A stretch of DNA of 55,663 nt from Candidatus Eiseniibacteriota bacterium (GCA_024276995.1 JAJRWB010000029.1:1-55663), one strand, 5' to 3'. Positions 8,613-16,807 are shown, counted from the stretch's first letter. Made by a program: numbers and translations. The notes: generated from the letters alone by a model not told the origin.

Positions 8613-10706
8613 CTACCCCCGCGCGGCGGGAGCGCGCCGCACCCCTTGCGAAACGGCGAGTTCCACGAGAAGAAGGAGGAGGGCGATCACGAGAAGTCCC
8701 CACCAGAGTTCCCTTCCGAATCGGCTCCCGAGAACCGTCCGGTCGAGCCGTTTCCCTTCCGGAACGACGATGACCCTCTCCACCGGGATCCGGTCCGAGA
8801 GGTCGGAGTTTTTTACATAGGAAAGATCGGATTCGTCGGTTTCGAGATTCACGGCGAACCGGTCGGAGAAGGCGCCTCCCTTCACGAGGTAAATGCCGGG
8901 GCGATCGGTATCCTCGAACTCGAGGATGAGATCGTCGCCCTCCACGCGGGGCTGAAGGGCCACGACTTCGCCGTCCGGTTTGGTGCACGTGAACTCCGCC
9001 CCCGGAGAAACGCCGGCCAGGCTTCCCCTGTACGGCCATCCCACCACGAGAGAGCGCCGGTAGAGCGCCCCGCCGGCGTAGAGATAGCGTACGATTTCAT
9101 GGATGAGCGGCAGGAACACCGCCTCGGTGGGAAAGTCGCCCCACGTGAGATCGAACCCGGCAGAGAAGAGCATCGTCCTTCCTGCGCCGTGCTTCGCCTC
9201 GAGAAGAAACGGCCTTCCATCGGAAGTGCGTGCCAGTTCCACCGTCCCCTTGCCGGGGAGAAGTTCGAAGTGGCGGGCGAAAAGAAGGTCTTCGAAAGCT
9301 CGTTTCACACCGCGGGGAAAGAGGGCGAACACCGGGTGATCGGGCGCGACCCATTCGACCCCCGCCGGGCGATCGCCGTGGTCGATGAGCGACTCTCCCA
9401 GCTTCGAGCCGCCTGCCAGGCGGGGAAGAACTTCCCGGTTGTACACTCCCGTGTCGATGGCGTCGCCGGGAACGATGACGATTCCGCCCCCCCCGTCACG
9501 GTACCTTTCGAGCTTCGTCATCTCCTCTTCGTCGAAAGAGGGAACCTCCACGAGGAAAACGGCGTGATAGCCGTCGAGCCGCGCCGACCGAAGCTCCACC
9601 GGATCGACGACGGTCACGTCGATCAGCCCCTTTCCTCCTTCGGGGTCGAGCGCGTTCCTCAGGAAGAAGAGACTCCCGGCGTCCTCGGCCGCCACGACGA
9701 GGACCTTCAGTCGGCCGGGCCGATGTAGAGTGAAGTAGAACGTGTCGTCTTCGGCAAGACCGTCGTCTTCGATACGGATTTCACCGGTGTGGATTTCTCC
9801 CTCCCCCGGTTCGAGGGAAAACACCGTCGAGGCGCTCCCGCCCGCGTCGAGGGAGAGCGACGCCGTCCCTCTTCTCGCGCCGTCGAGGACGAGGGTGGCG
9901 AGAATCTTCCTCGAATCACGGGAGTAATTCGTCATCGTCGCCCGGATCCGGATCGTCTCACCGAAGCGGCGCGGCTCGTACAGCTCGGCGCCGGTGATCG
10001 CCACGTTCGGCCGCTCCCCCTTCCCCACCGGAAGGAGGAATAGGCGGCTGTCGCTCCCGGCGATATCGGACCAGCTTTTCGAATCGAGCCGGAGTCCCGA
10101 ACGCTGCATGTCGGAGACGAGATAGATTTCACGGTTCGGGTTGCGCGAACGATCGAGCGCTCTCTTTGCTTCCCTGAGAGAGAGGGGGATGTCGGTTCCA
10201 CGCGAGGAGCAGACCGCCCTGTCGATTTCCGAGGCGAGGAGGCGGAAGTTGTGCGCCGGCGCATCGAATCGGGACTGCGCGGAAGTCGAGGCGAGAAAGA
10301 GGAGAGACTCGTCTCCCTCCTTGAGAAGATTCACGACGTCGAGAGCGCGCGCTTTCGCCCTGTCGAATAGAGGCTTCCCCCCTTCATTGAAGGCCATGCT
10401 GTAGCTGGCGTCGAGAACGATGCAGGCGGACGTTCTCACCTGCCCGCCGAGACTCTTCCCCATGTTCCCCTTCAACGCGGGGCGGGCGAACGCCACGGCG
10501 ATCAGAGCGATGAGAAGCATCCGGAGAACGAGGAGAAGGATCTCCCGGATCCGCAGCCGCTTCGACCGGCGGATCTGCAGCCGCTTGACGAACTCGAGGG
10601 TGCTGAAACGGATGACCCGCGCGCGGGGGCGGTTCAGCAGGTGGATGAGCACCGGTATGATCGCCGCCGCGATACCGGCGAGAAACAAGGTTTGCAGAAA
10701 GGACAT
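8613..10706 (-). CDS. BatA-type membrane protein with VWA domain
   Basis: About 697 residues. I take the ATG at 10706 because GAGGG lies 6 nt upstream; a GTG one codon earlier is the alternative. The N-terminus matches the aerotolerance/BatA N-terminal module: a membrane helix, HLLNRPRARVIRFST, then a second helix near 57-75. A von Willebrand A domain follows, with a MIDAS-like DASYSM and a later LVSDMQ strand. A long beta-rich extracytoplasmic region ends in a last membrane helix (WWGLLVIALLLLL). Such proteins are usually found with MoxR ATPases and DUF58 proteins, as here, where they lie about 0.8 kb upstream. The family role in envelope stress is poorly defined. Confidence 0.8.
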   Translation of the reverse strand: MSFLQTLFLAGIAAAIIPVLIHLLNRPRARVIRFSTLEFVKRLQIRRSKRLRIREILLLVLRMLLIALIAVAFARPALKGNMGKSLGGQVRTSACIVLDASYSMAFNEGGKPLFDRAKARALDVVNLLKEGDESLLFLASTSAQSRFDAPAHNFRLLASEIDRAVCSSRGTDIPLSLREAKRALDRSRNPNREIYLVSDMQRSGLRLDSKSWSDIAGSDSRLFLLPVGKGERPNVAITGAELYEPRRFGETIRIRATMTNYSRDSRKILATLVLDGARRGTASLSLDAGGSASTVFSLEPGEGEIHTGEIRIEDDGLAEDDTFYFTLHRPGRLKVLVVAAEDAGSLFFLRNALDPEGGKGLIDVTVVDPVELRSARLDGYHAVFLVEVPSFDEEEMTKLERYRDGGGGIVIVPGDAIDTGVYNREVLPRLAGGSKLGESLIDHGDRPAGVEWVAPDHPVFALFPRGVKRAFEDLLFARHFELLPGKGTVELARTSDGRPFLLEAKHGAGRTMLFSAGFDLTWGDFPTEAVFLPLIHEIVRYLYAGGALYRRSLVVGWPYRGSLAGVSPGAEFTCTKPDGEVVALQPRVEGDDLILEFEDTDRPGIYLVKGGAFSDRFAVNLETDESDLSYVKNSDLSDRIPVERVIVVPEGKRLDRTVLGSRFGRELWWGLLVIALLLLLVELAVSQGVRRAPAARG

Positions 10707-10769
10707 CACTACCCTCTGGCACGCTCAGGGCGTCGAACCGGTTCCACCGGTCACGGCATGAATCACGGC

Positions 10770-10798
10770 ATTATAGGCGATCGACCCGTGGGTGTCGA
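10770..10798 (-). promoter_or_regulatory. Promoter of the BatA-type gene and mfd
   Basis: Minus strand: -35 TCGACA (10798-10793), 17-nt spacer, perfect -10 TATAAT (10775-10770). The predicted start is near 10763, leaving a leader of about 57 nt that contains two ACCGGT hexamers 9 bp apart. Confidence 0.65.
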
Positions 10799-10841
10799 AC
10801 GACAGGCGGCAACCGCCCCCGGGAATATCGGGAGGAGGGGC

Positions 10842-11399
10842 TCAGAGCACGGGCGTGCTCGTACCGATCCAGATCAGCTCGGCGCCGGTTCGGGACGAGG
10901 AAAAGAACGTATGCGGCCGGGACGATTTGAAGTGGATGCTCTCGCCGTTTTTCAGCCTGTAACGATTCTCGCCGATTACCACTTCGATCGATCCCTTGAG
11001 GACGGTGAGCCCTTCCTCGCCGGGGTGATTCCTCATCGGCGGTTCCTCCATCACCGGCGTCGCGACGATATGGTAGAAGTGGATCCCGCCGCCGGTGATC
11101 CCGTTGGTGAGCGACTCGAGTCGCAGACCGCACGGTTCGCTCAGAAGAACGCTCCGCTCTTCCTTGCCCACGCGGCTGATCTCCTCGTGCGCCGTTTCCT
11201 CGATAAAGTGACTCGTCGTCTTGTCGAGCGCACGGGCGAGCTTTTCGAGCGCTCCGATCGTGGGCGATGTCATGCCCCGCTCGATCTGGGAAGTATGGGT
11301 CATCGAGACGCCGGAGAGGAGTTCCACTTCCTTGAGAGTCAGGCCCTTCTCGAGACGGACCGATTTGATACGCTTCCCAAGTTCCTCGCGAGTCGGCAT
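10842..11399 (-). CDS. XRE-family regulator with C-terminal cupin domain
   Basis: 185 residues. The ATG at 11399 is chosen because the homologous part begins MPTREELGKRIK; the reading frame continues upstream without similarity and across the promoter. An N-terminal XRE helix-turn-helix spans about 5-60 (GLTLKEVELLSGVSMTHTSQIERG). A cupin barrel spans about 100-180 (RNHPGEEG, VLKGSIEV, HFKSSRPH). This PuuR/SinR-like architecture usually senses a small ligand or metal through the cupin and represses neighbouring or metabolic genes. It sits between the MoxR-DUF58 pair and the BatA-type gene and has its own strong promoter. The ligand is unknown. Confidence 0.85.
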   Translation of the reverse strand: MPTREELGKRIKSVRLEKGLTLKEVELLSGVSMTHTSQIERGMTSPTIGALEKLARALDKTTSHFIEETAHEEISRVGKEERSVLLSEPCGLRLESLTNGITGGGIHFYHIVATPVMEEPPMRNHPGEEGLTVLKGSIEVVIGENRYRLKNGESIHFKSSRPHTFFSSSRTGAELIWIGTSTPVL

Positions 11400-11473
11400 G
11401 AGATATTCTCGAAGCGCGTCCCGTGGGCCGCGGCCGATGGTAGGGTTGTACGAAACTCCGATTCTCAACTGCA

Positions 11474-11503
11474 ACGCTATCACGGCGGGAAAATCGATGT
11501 CAA
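11474..11503 (-). promoter_or_regulatory. Promoter of the XRE-cupin gene
   Basis: Minus strand: perfect -35 TTGACA (11503-11498), 18-nt spacer, -10 TAGCGT (11479-11474). The predicted start is near 11467, giving a leader of about 68 nt. Confidence 0.65.
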
Positions 11504-11524
11504 GGGAAAGTCCGTTCCCCAACG

Positions 11525-12427
11525 CTACCCGAGGCGCGAGCGCTTGGCGAGATAGGAAAGGAGGGCGACATCGAACGGCGTGGATGTTTCGATGAAGTTG
11601 TAGTCGATCCGGTTCTCGCGGCACGTTCTCGCGTACACCGAGCGCCAGCGGTCGACTTCCTTCGTGTATTCCCGTTGGATTCTCCACGGCTGCGCCACCA
11701 CGTGATCGTCGGTCTCCATATCCTCGAAACGCGCCTCCCGGTCGAAATCGAAGCGGACTTCCTTCGGATCGAGCAGATGGAACACCACCACCTCGTGTTT
11801 CTTGTGGCGAAAGAACCGAAGCGCCATGAGCACGTCTTCCGGGCGATCCATGAGATCGGAAATAAGCACCACCAGGCCCCGCCGCCGGATCCGTTCGGCG
11901 AGCTTATGAAGAGAGCCGCCCACGTCGGTGCCACGGGCCGGCTCGGCGCCGTCGAGTTCCTTCAGCACATGGTGTAGATGGGTCGGTGTCGATCTCGGCG
12001 CGAGATAGCTGCGCAGTTTTTCGTCGAAAAGCATAAGCCCCACCGAGTCGCGCTGCCTGAGCATGAGGAACGAGAGCGCCGCGGCGAGATGGGCACCGTA
12101 ATCGAACTTGCTGATCCCCCCCGATGTGTACGCCATCGACGCGCTCGCGTCGAGCAGGATGTTCGCCCTGAGATTCGTTTCCTCTTCGTATTCCTTGATG
12201 TAGAACTTGTCCGACTTGGCGAACACTTTCCAGTCGACATGCCTGAGCGGATCGCCCGGCATGTACTGGCGATGCTCGGCGAACTCGACACTGAAGCCGC
12301 GGTACGGGCTCTTGTGGAGTCCGGCGACGAAACCTTCCACGACGAGACGCGCCTTCAGGTCCATCCGGGAGAGGCGGCTCACCACCTCCGGGTCGAGATA
12401 CTTTCGATTCTCCGTTCGGAGATTCAT
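11525..12427 (-). CDS. DUF58 (VWA-like) protein of the MoxR system
   Basis: 300 residues. It carries the DUF58 hallmark around residues 40-80 (GFSVEFAEHRQYMPGD, then HVDWKVFAKSDKFYIKEYEEE). A VWA-type core follows with DASASM and a VVLISDLMD strand. There is no signal peptide or membrane helix, so it is cytosolic. It overlaps the end of the moxR gene by 4 bases. DUF58 proteins are consistent partners of MoxR AAA+ ATPases and are thought to act as adaptors in cofactor insertion or complex assembly. The substrate here is unknown. Confidence 0.88.
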   Translation of the reverse strand: MNLRTENRKYLDPEVVSRLSRMDLKARLVVEGFVAGLHKSPYRGFSVEFAEHRQYMPGDPLRHVDWKVFAKSDKFYIKEYEEETNLRANILLDASASMAYTSGGISKFDYGAHLAAALSFLMLRQRDSVGLMLFDEKLRSYLAPRSTPTHLHHVLKELDGAEPARGTDVGGSLHKLAERIRRRGLVVLISDLMDRPEDVLMALRFFRHKKHEVVVFHLLDPKEVRFDFDREARFEDMETDDHVVAQPWRIQREYTKEVDRWRSVYARTCRENRIDYNFIETSTPFDVALLSYLAKRSRLG

Positions 12428-13419
12428 TTCTCGTCCCGCGTAACCGTTTCGATCAACCGCCCCACGAGATCGAGGGCGCTCACCCCTTCGGCCTCGGCAT
12501 TGAAGTTCGTGACGATCCGGTGACGAAGCACCGCGGGCGCCACGTGGATCACGTCATCGATGGACGGCGCGTACCTCCCGTTGATCACGGCGCGCGTCTT
12601 GGCGCCGAGGAGGAGGTACTGCGAGGCGCGCGGCCCCGCGCCCCAGCTGACAAGGCCTTTCACAAAATCGGGGGCGTTCTCCGTGGACGGGCGCGTGGCG
12701 CGGCAGAGGCGAACGGCGTAGCGCACCACGTGGTCGGGTGTCGGCACGCGGCGGACGAGCGACTGGAGATCGACGATCTCCTTCGCGCCGAGCACCTTTT
12801 CGATCTTCGCCTCGAAGGCGCTCGTCGTCGTCTCGGCGATGATCTCCTCCTCCTTCGCCTTCGGGTAGTCGACCCAGAGGTTGAACATGAACCGGTCGAG
12901 CTGCGCCTCGGGAAGAGGGTAGGTCCCCTCCTGTTCGATCGGGTTCTGCGTGGCGAGCACGAAGAAGGGGGGTTCGAGATCGTACGTTTTCCCCCCGGCG
13001 GTGACCTGGTGTTCCTGCATCGCCTCGAGGAGGGCGGCCTGCGTCTTCGGCGGCGTCCGGTTGATCTCGTCGGCGAGAACGATGTTGGCGAACACCGGTC
13101 CCTTGACGAAGGTGAATACCCGCCGGTTCGTCCCGCGGTCCTCCTCGAGGATATCGGTGCCGGTGATGTCGCTCGGCATCAAGTCGGGAGTGAACTGGAT
13201 CCTGCTGAACTCGAGGTCGAGCACCTCGGCGATCGTGCTGATCAGGAGCGTCTTCGCGAGGCCCGGCACCCCGACGAGAAGGCAATGGCCGTTCGCGAGG
13301 AGCGCCGTCAGCAGTCCGTCCACCACCTCTTCTTGTCCCACGATCACCTTGCGGATTTCCGCGAGGATCCGCTTTCGCGCCTCCTGCAGCTTCTCCACGG
13401 CTTGAATATCAGCGTCCAA
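12424..13419 (-). CDS. MoxR-family AAA+ ATPase
   Basis: 331 residues. Walker A is in GVPGLAKTL (about 53-61). Walker B is in VLADEINRTPPKTQAALLEAMQE, followed by sensor 1 ATQNPIEQEGTYPLPEAQLDRF. These are diagnostic for the MoxR branch of AAA+ ATPases. It should act as a chaperone-like ATPase with the DUF58 protein encoded immediately downstream in an overlapping frame. A promoter and an upstream palindrome precede it. The specific client is unknown. Confidence 0.93.
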   Translation of the reverse strand: MDADIQAVEKLQEARKRILAEIRKVIVGQEEVVDGLLTALLANGHCLLVGVPGLAKTLLISTIAEVLDLEFSRIQFTPDLMPSDITGTDILEEDRGTNRRVFTFVKGPVFANIVLADEINRTPPKTQAALLEAMQEHQVTAGGKTYDLEPPFFVLATQNPIEQEGTYPLPEAQLDRFMFNLWVDYPKAKEEEIIAETTTSAFEAKIEKVLGAKEIVDLQSLVRRVPTPDHVVRYAVRLCRATRPSTENAPDFVKGLVSWGAGPRASQYLLLGAKTRAVINGRYAPSIDDVIHVAPAVLRHRIVTNFNAEAEGVSALDLVGRLIETVTRDEK

Positions 13420-13497
13420 TTCGGCTCTCCTTGCGTGCGGCGTGCTTCGGAAGGGACGGCGGGATCGCCCACCTTCCCGGTGGCTTGCGTCGGTCCG

Positions 13498-13526
13498 AGC
13501 GTATCAACGGCTCGGTCCGCCGTCAA
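13498..13526 (-). promoter_or_regulatory. Promoter of moxR-DUF58
   Basis: Minus strand: -35 TTGACG (13526-13521), exact 17-nt spacer, -10 TACGCT (13503-13498). The predicted start is near 13491, about 72 nt before the ATG. Confidence 0.65.
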
Positions 13527-13545
13527 CTTCACCCCCCGGCGACGA

Positions 13546-13568
13546 TTTCGTTTCGTAAAGAAACGAAA
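13546..13568. promoter_or_regulatory. Perfect 9-bp inverted repeat upstream of the moxR promoter
   Basis: TTTCGTTTC, 5-nt spacer GTAAA, then GAAACGAAA. It lies about 55-78 bp upstream of the predicted moxR transcription start. One arm also forms the T-tract of the terminator of the next upstream gene. It could be a protein-binding operator or a second hairpin. The candidate binder in this window would be the XRE-cupin protein, but nothing in the sequence shows that. Confidence 0.4.
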
Positions 13569-13595
13569 AAACCGCGCCGACGAACGATGCGCGGT
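13566..13595 (-). terminator. Rho-independent terminator of the DMT-type gene
   Basis: On the minus strand, ACCGCGC (13595-13589), an 11-nt loop, GCGCGGT (13577-13571), then five further T. It lies 27 bases after the stop of the gene ending at 13622. Confidence 0.75.
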
Positions 13596-13621
13596 CGCCC
13601 CCGGATAACGTCCGCACGGAC

Positions 13622-13981
13622 TCAATGCACACCGATCCCCCCCCGGAACATGAAGTAGGCCGCCCCGCACAGGCAGATTCCCGCCCATAGATAGTCGATT
13701 TTCACCGGTTCGCGCAGATAAAGGATCGCCACGGGCAGGAAAACGCTCAACGTGACGATCTCCTGGAGGATCTTCAGCTGCCCGATGCTCATCGCCGTGT
13801 ACCCGATCCGGTTCGCGGGAACCTGGAGAAGGTACTCGAACAGGGCGATTCCCCAGCTCGCCAGGGCGGCAACGAGCCACGGCTTCTGGCCCAATTCCTT
13901 AAGATGCGCGTACCAGGCCAACGTCATGAAGATATTGGAGGCCACCAGCAGCAGAATCGTTTTCCCCATCAAGGACACCAT
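13622..13981 (-). CDS. DMT-family (DUF486) small membrane protein
   Basis: 119 residues from the ATG at 13981, chosen because AAGGAG lies 6 nt upstream; a longer frame exists but lacks a ribosome site. Four hydrophobic helices fill the protein (about 6-22, 36-52, 67-90, 95-112). The segment with QVPANRIGY and SIGQLKILQEIVTL is typical of the DUF486 / half-size drug-metabolite transporter family. These are small inner-membrane proteins of unknown substrate, probably dimeric. A terminator follows, so it is a short transcript or the last gene of the lpoB run. Confidence 0.85.
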   Translation of the reverse strand: MVSLMGKTILLLVASNIFMTLAWYAHLKELGQKPWLVAALASWGIALFEYLLQVPANRIGYTAMSIGQLKILQEIVTLSVFLPVAILYLREPVKIDYLWAGICLCGAAYFMFRGGIGVH

Positions 13982-14019
13982 GATGCACTCCTTTCGAACA
14001 CCCTTCGCCCGGCCCGATC

Positions 14020-14042
14020 GGACGGGACCGAAGATCCCGTCC
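14020..14042 (-). terminator. Hairpin after the COG3014-type gene
   Basis: Perfect 8-bp stem GGACGGGA / TCCCGTCC with a 7-nt loop (TCTTCGG on the minus strand), about 20 bases after the stop codon of the COG3014-type gene. There is no T-run, so it may be an attenuating or protective hairpin rather than a full terminator. Confidence 0.4.
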
Positions 14043-14061
14043 ACCAGAGAACGATCTCCCC

Positions 14062-15396
14062 CTACCTCAGCGTCCTGTAATAGAGGAACCGCGTCTCCCC
14101 GGCACCGATTTCGATACCGCCGAGATCGACCGGCTCGGGGTCGCCCCCGAGGGCGTCGAGAAGGTCGAGATGTACCGAATCATAGTAGCCCGGTTCGACG
14201 AGAAGCCGGGCGATCTGGAAGTTCGCCGGCAGCAGTTCCCAGCTGCGCACGTCCGCCTGTTCGTTGGCGCTGTTCACCATGTTGAGGAGCGTGCCGGCGA
14301 GCCAACTCTTCTCCTTCACCTTCTTCACCTCCACTTGTTTCACCGTGGCGCGAAGGAGCTCCTTGGCGATCACCCGCTTGTAGCGATCGTCGAGGTCCTG
14401 GATCGCGATGGCGGTCACGTTCGACACGAGCGCCGTGCGGGCGCTGAAGCGACCCGCCCGGAGAACAGCGCCCGAAAAGAGAAGAGGCACCGGGCGGAAT
14501 CGGGGAAACGAGAAGGAGAGAAGCTCCTCGCCGACGGCGACATGCGCCGTGCCCGCCTCCTTGTACGGCGCCTGCCCGTTCTCGAGAACGAGCACGATCT
14601 CGCCGCGGCGCAAGCGCTCGCGGCGGGAGACCCACTTCACCGCGGGGTAGTCGCGCCGGAACGACCGGAACACCGATGTCACGCCGTTCGCCTCGGAGAC
14701 GCGGAGCACCGACTCGATCAGATCGCCGGGCGCGGCGACGCCGTACGTCTCCCGCCACGATCCGTACGCCTTCACCGCGAGACGGTAGTCGACGAGCGCG
14801 TCGTTCAAGTTTCCCTCCGACTCGTAGATGATCCCCGAGAGATACCGCGCGAAGGCGTCTTCGCTGTAAACGTTTCTCGATCCGTACTTCTCCTGCAACT
14901 CCACGAGTTTCTCGTTCACCGCGCGGCACTCGACGAGCGCCTCGTTCACCTCGCCGATGACGAGGTAGTTGAGCGCCCGAATCGGGTGGATGAGCACCTT
15001 TTCGAAATCTTCGCCCTTGTACTCGAGTTGGTAGTCGTTCACGAGAAGGGAGGCCGCCTGGTCCGACACGTCGGTGGCGGACTGTTCCTCGATGATTCGC
15101 TCCGCCTCGGCGAAGGCGCGGTTCGACGCCTCGGGCCGGTTGCGCACGTGGGCGATCATCCCGCGGTCGAGGGCGCGGAGAAGGCGGCTCTTCGGATCGT
15201 CCTCCTCCCGAAGGATTTCCAGGGCCGAATCGAAATCGCCACGATAGAAACGCTCGTACGCCTCGCGGCGTTTCTGCTGCGAATGGGCGCCGCACCCGGA
15301 AAAGAGAGCGGCGAGAAGGAGGACGGCCGTTCCCGCCGCCGCGAGACGAAGGGACGGCCGCGCCCCCTCGATCCGGATGGGGCTCGACGGGATCAA
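14062..15396 (-). CDS. COG3014-type TPR lipoprotein (LpoB-associated)
   Basis: 444 residues, probably starting at TTG, four bases after the lpoB stop. A lipoprotein signal ends at Cys35 (Leu-Phe-Ser-Gly-Cys). A helical TPR-like half follows (about 45-240), with motifs such as RFYRGDFDSALEILRE and YESEGNLNDALVDYRLA. The second half is beta-rich and contains RRGEIVLVLENGQAPYKE, a feature of the COG3014 family. Members are often encoded next to lpoB, the outer-membrane activator of class A penicillin-binding proteins, as here. A role at the outer membrane in peptidoglycan synthesis control is inferred from that pairing. The family call is from memory of its motif pattern. Confidence 0.7.
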   Translation of the reverse strand: MIPSSPIRIEGARPSLRLAAAGTAVLLLAALFSGCGAHSQQKRREAYERFYRGDFDSALEILREEDDPKSRLLRALDRGMIAHVRNRPEASNRAFAEAERIIEEQSATDVSDQAASLLVNDYQLEYKGEDFEKVLIHPIRALNYLVIGEVNEALVECRAVNEKLVELQEKYGSRNVYSEDAFARYLSGIIYESEGNLNDALVDYRLAVKAYGSWRETYGVAAPGDLIESVLRVSEANGVTSVFRSFRRDYPAVKWVSRRERLRRGEIVLVLENGQAPYKEAGTAHVAVGEELLSFSFPRFRPVPLLFSGAVLRAGRFSARTALVSNVTAIAIQDLDDRYKRVIAKELLRATVKQVEVKKVKEKSWLAGTLLNMVNSANEQADVRSWELLPANFQIARLLVEPGYYDSVHLDLLDALGGDPEPVDLGGIEIGAGETRFLYYRTLR

Positions 15397-15400
15397 GATC

Positions 15401-16006
15401 CTACAGCTTCATACCGCGACTCTTGAAATGCTTGGTGATTTCATGGTCGTCGGTCCATTCGATCACGGCGCTTTCGAGGTTCGTCAGGTTGAGGGTTACT
15501 TTGTAGGTCACCACTTTCCGGTTGTCGAGCGTCGAGGCGATGGAGGAGATGTCGCCGGTGATGATGTACATGGCACCCTCCTGTCGGCCGGTGCGGACCG
15601 CCCTCGACGGATCGACGACGCCGGAAGACTGGTAGCGGTACTCCTCGAGAATCGCGTCGCGCGCCTCGGCGTTCAGGAAACGCACCCGCTGCGACTTGAC
15701 GAGCCGCGTCCGGATCCTATCGGTCAGCGACTTCACGTCGATATGCTCGCTCGTGGCGTTCACCAGTTCGCTCACGATGATCACCGGCCGCTCGTTCGGG
15801 TGAAGCGCATTGAATTCAGCGATCCACGGCGCGGAGAGGATCGACGCCACCATCTTATCGGCCACGAGTTGGTCGTCCCTCTGAGACCACTCGGTGTCGT
15901 ACTGCAGATCGGTGGTCGGATCGAGTCGTTCCATATCGATCGATTTGCCGCAACCCGCCGCGAGAAGAACGACCCCCGCCAGGAACGCTCCGTTTTTCCA
16001 GATCAT
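15401..16006 (-). CDS. lpoB: Penicillin-binding protein activator LpoB
   Basis: 201 residues. The ATG at 16006 is fixed by GGAGG 7 nt upstream and by a lipoprotein signal ending at Cys19 (Leu-Ala-Ala-Gly-Cys). The mature part shows the LpoB fold pattern: D(D/N)QLVADKMVASIL, RPVIIVSELVNATSEHID, and RIRTRLVKSQRVRF. The later MYIITGDISSI and YKVTLNLTNLESA strands fit too. LpoB is an outer-membrane lipoprotein that reaches through the peptidoglycan to stimulate PBP1B-type synthases. The longer frame upstream is rejected because it has no signal peptide. Confidence 0.88.
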   Translation of the reverse strand: MIWKNGAFLAGVVLLAAGCGKSIDMERLDPTTDLQYDTEWSQRDDQLVADKMVASILSAPWIAEFNALHPNERPVIIVSELVNATSEHIDVKSLTDRIRTRLVKSQRVRFLNAEARDAILEEYRYQSSGVVDPSRAVRTGRQEGAMYIITGDISSIASTLDNRKVVTYKVTLNLTNLESAVIEWTDDHEITKHFKSRGMKL

Positions 16007-16231
16007 TTTTCCACCTCCCCGTGAGGGATGTACGAAGACACCCCGTTCGTGTCGATTTGCCACTTCATCGCGCCGGCGGTCGGACATCGCGATCGATGCC
16101 GCCTCGTGCGAACCGTCTCCCCCCGCGGCGGTTGCGGCCTTCACCGTTCCGGGCCGGGCCGCCGGCCGGCGCGCGCCCTTTTCCCCGCAGGGAAAGATTC
16201 GCAAATTCGATGCCGTCTTCGCCCCGCGACG

Positions 16232-16651
16232 TCAATTCGTCTCCCCCTCCCCCGGGGGCGGGTCGAGTCGGATCAGCACCGGTTCCGATCGGACGATTTC
16301 CTTCCCGAAATTCCCGCGCGCATCGATAGTGTAAAAGAGCGCCTCTCCTCTCAGGAGCGCTTCCTTCTGTTCGGCGGGGAAGGCGATCGACGATTCGCTC
16401 GTCTCCTTGCTCCACACGAGAGTCATCAACTGGTCGAACAGTTCCACCCTGTATTTCTTCGCCTGTTCGATCGGCCTCCATCGGATCTCCGCGGGGGGTT
16501 CCTCGAGAGGACCGATCGGGTAGGCGGGGAGAAGAAAGAGGGGACCGTCCGTCTCCCTGTCACCCGGCGGCGGCACGCGGATACCGAAATAGTAGATCGC
16601 CGCGGCGCCGAGAGCGGCGATCAGTGCAAAGGGAATCCATTCTTTTCGCAA
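16232..16651 (-). CDS. Membrane-anchored protein with fibronectin-like beta domain (unrecognised)
   Basis: 139 residues from a TTG at 16651. The TTG is chosen because GAGGAG-GAGG lies 7-15 nt upstream and the frame before it lacks protein character. A few charged residues, then a membrane helix (about 6-24), then an extracytoplasmic domain with IRWRPIEQAKKYRVELFDQ, the strand pattern of a small Ig/Fn3-like domain. It ends in a Pro-Gly-Glu tail. Similar single-domain modules occur in anti-sigma and FecR-like proteins, but no zinc-finger or sigma-binding part is seen here. It is divergent from htrA. The function is unknown. Confidence 0.6.
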   Translation of the reverse strand: MRKEWIPFALIAALGAAAIYYFGIRVPPPGDRETDGPLFLLPAYPIGPLEEPPAEIRWRPIEQAKKYRVELFDQLMTLVWSKETSESSIAFPAEQKEALLRGEALFYTIDARGNFGKEIVRSEPVLIRLDPPPGEGETN

Positions 16652-16688
16652 CCTCGAACCTCCTCTCCTCGTTCCTGTAGCACCGAGG

Positions 16689-16716
16689 ATTGTAGCGGAA
16701 AACGGCATCGAATCCA
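16689..16716 (-). promoter_or_regulatory. Possible promoter of the Fn3-like anchored protein
   Basis: Minus strand: -10 TACAAT (16694-16689) with a poor -35 TGGATT (16716-16711) at 16-nt spacing, about 40 nt before the TTG start. Confidence 0.4.
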
Positions 16717-16777
16717 CCGGTTTCGCCCGCCCGGGGCGCTCCCTCGCGGCCGGGCCGGGGCGGGGACGAAGAAGGCG

Positions 16778-16807
16778 GGAACTTCGACGAGGCGCGGCGG
16801 TACAAAT
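16778..16807 (+). promoter_or_regulatory. ECF sigma-E-like promoter of htrA
   Basis: GGAACTT at 16778-16784 and TACAAAT at 16801-16807, 16 nt apart. GGAACTT with a TCAAA-like -10 is the classic envelope-stress sigma-E promoter in Gammaproteobacteria, and htrA/degP is its best-known target. No sigma-70 type -35 is seen in this 216-bp divergent gap. A predicted start near 16813 gives a leader of about 55 nt. The sigma factor itself is not in this window. Confidence 0.5.
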
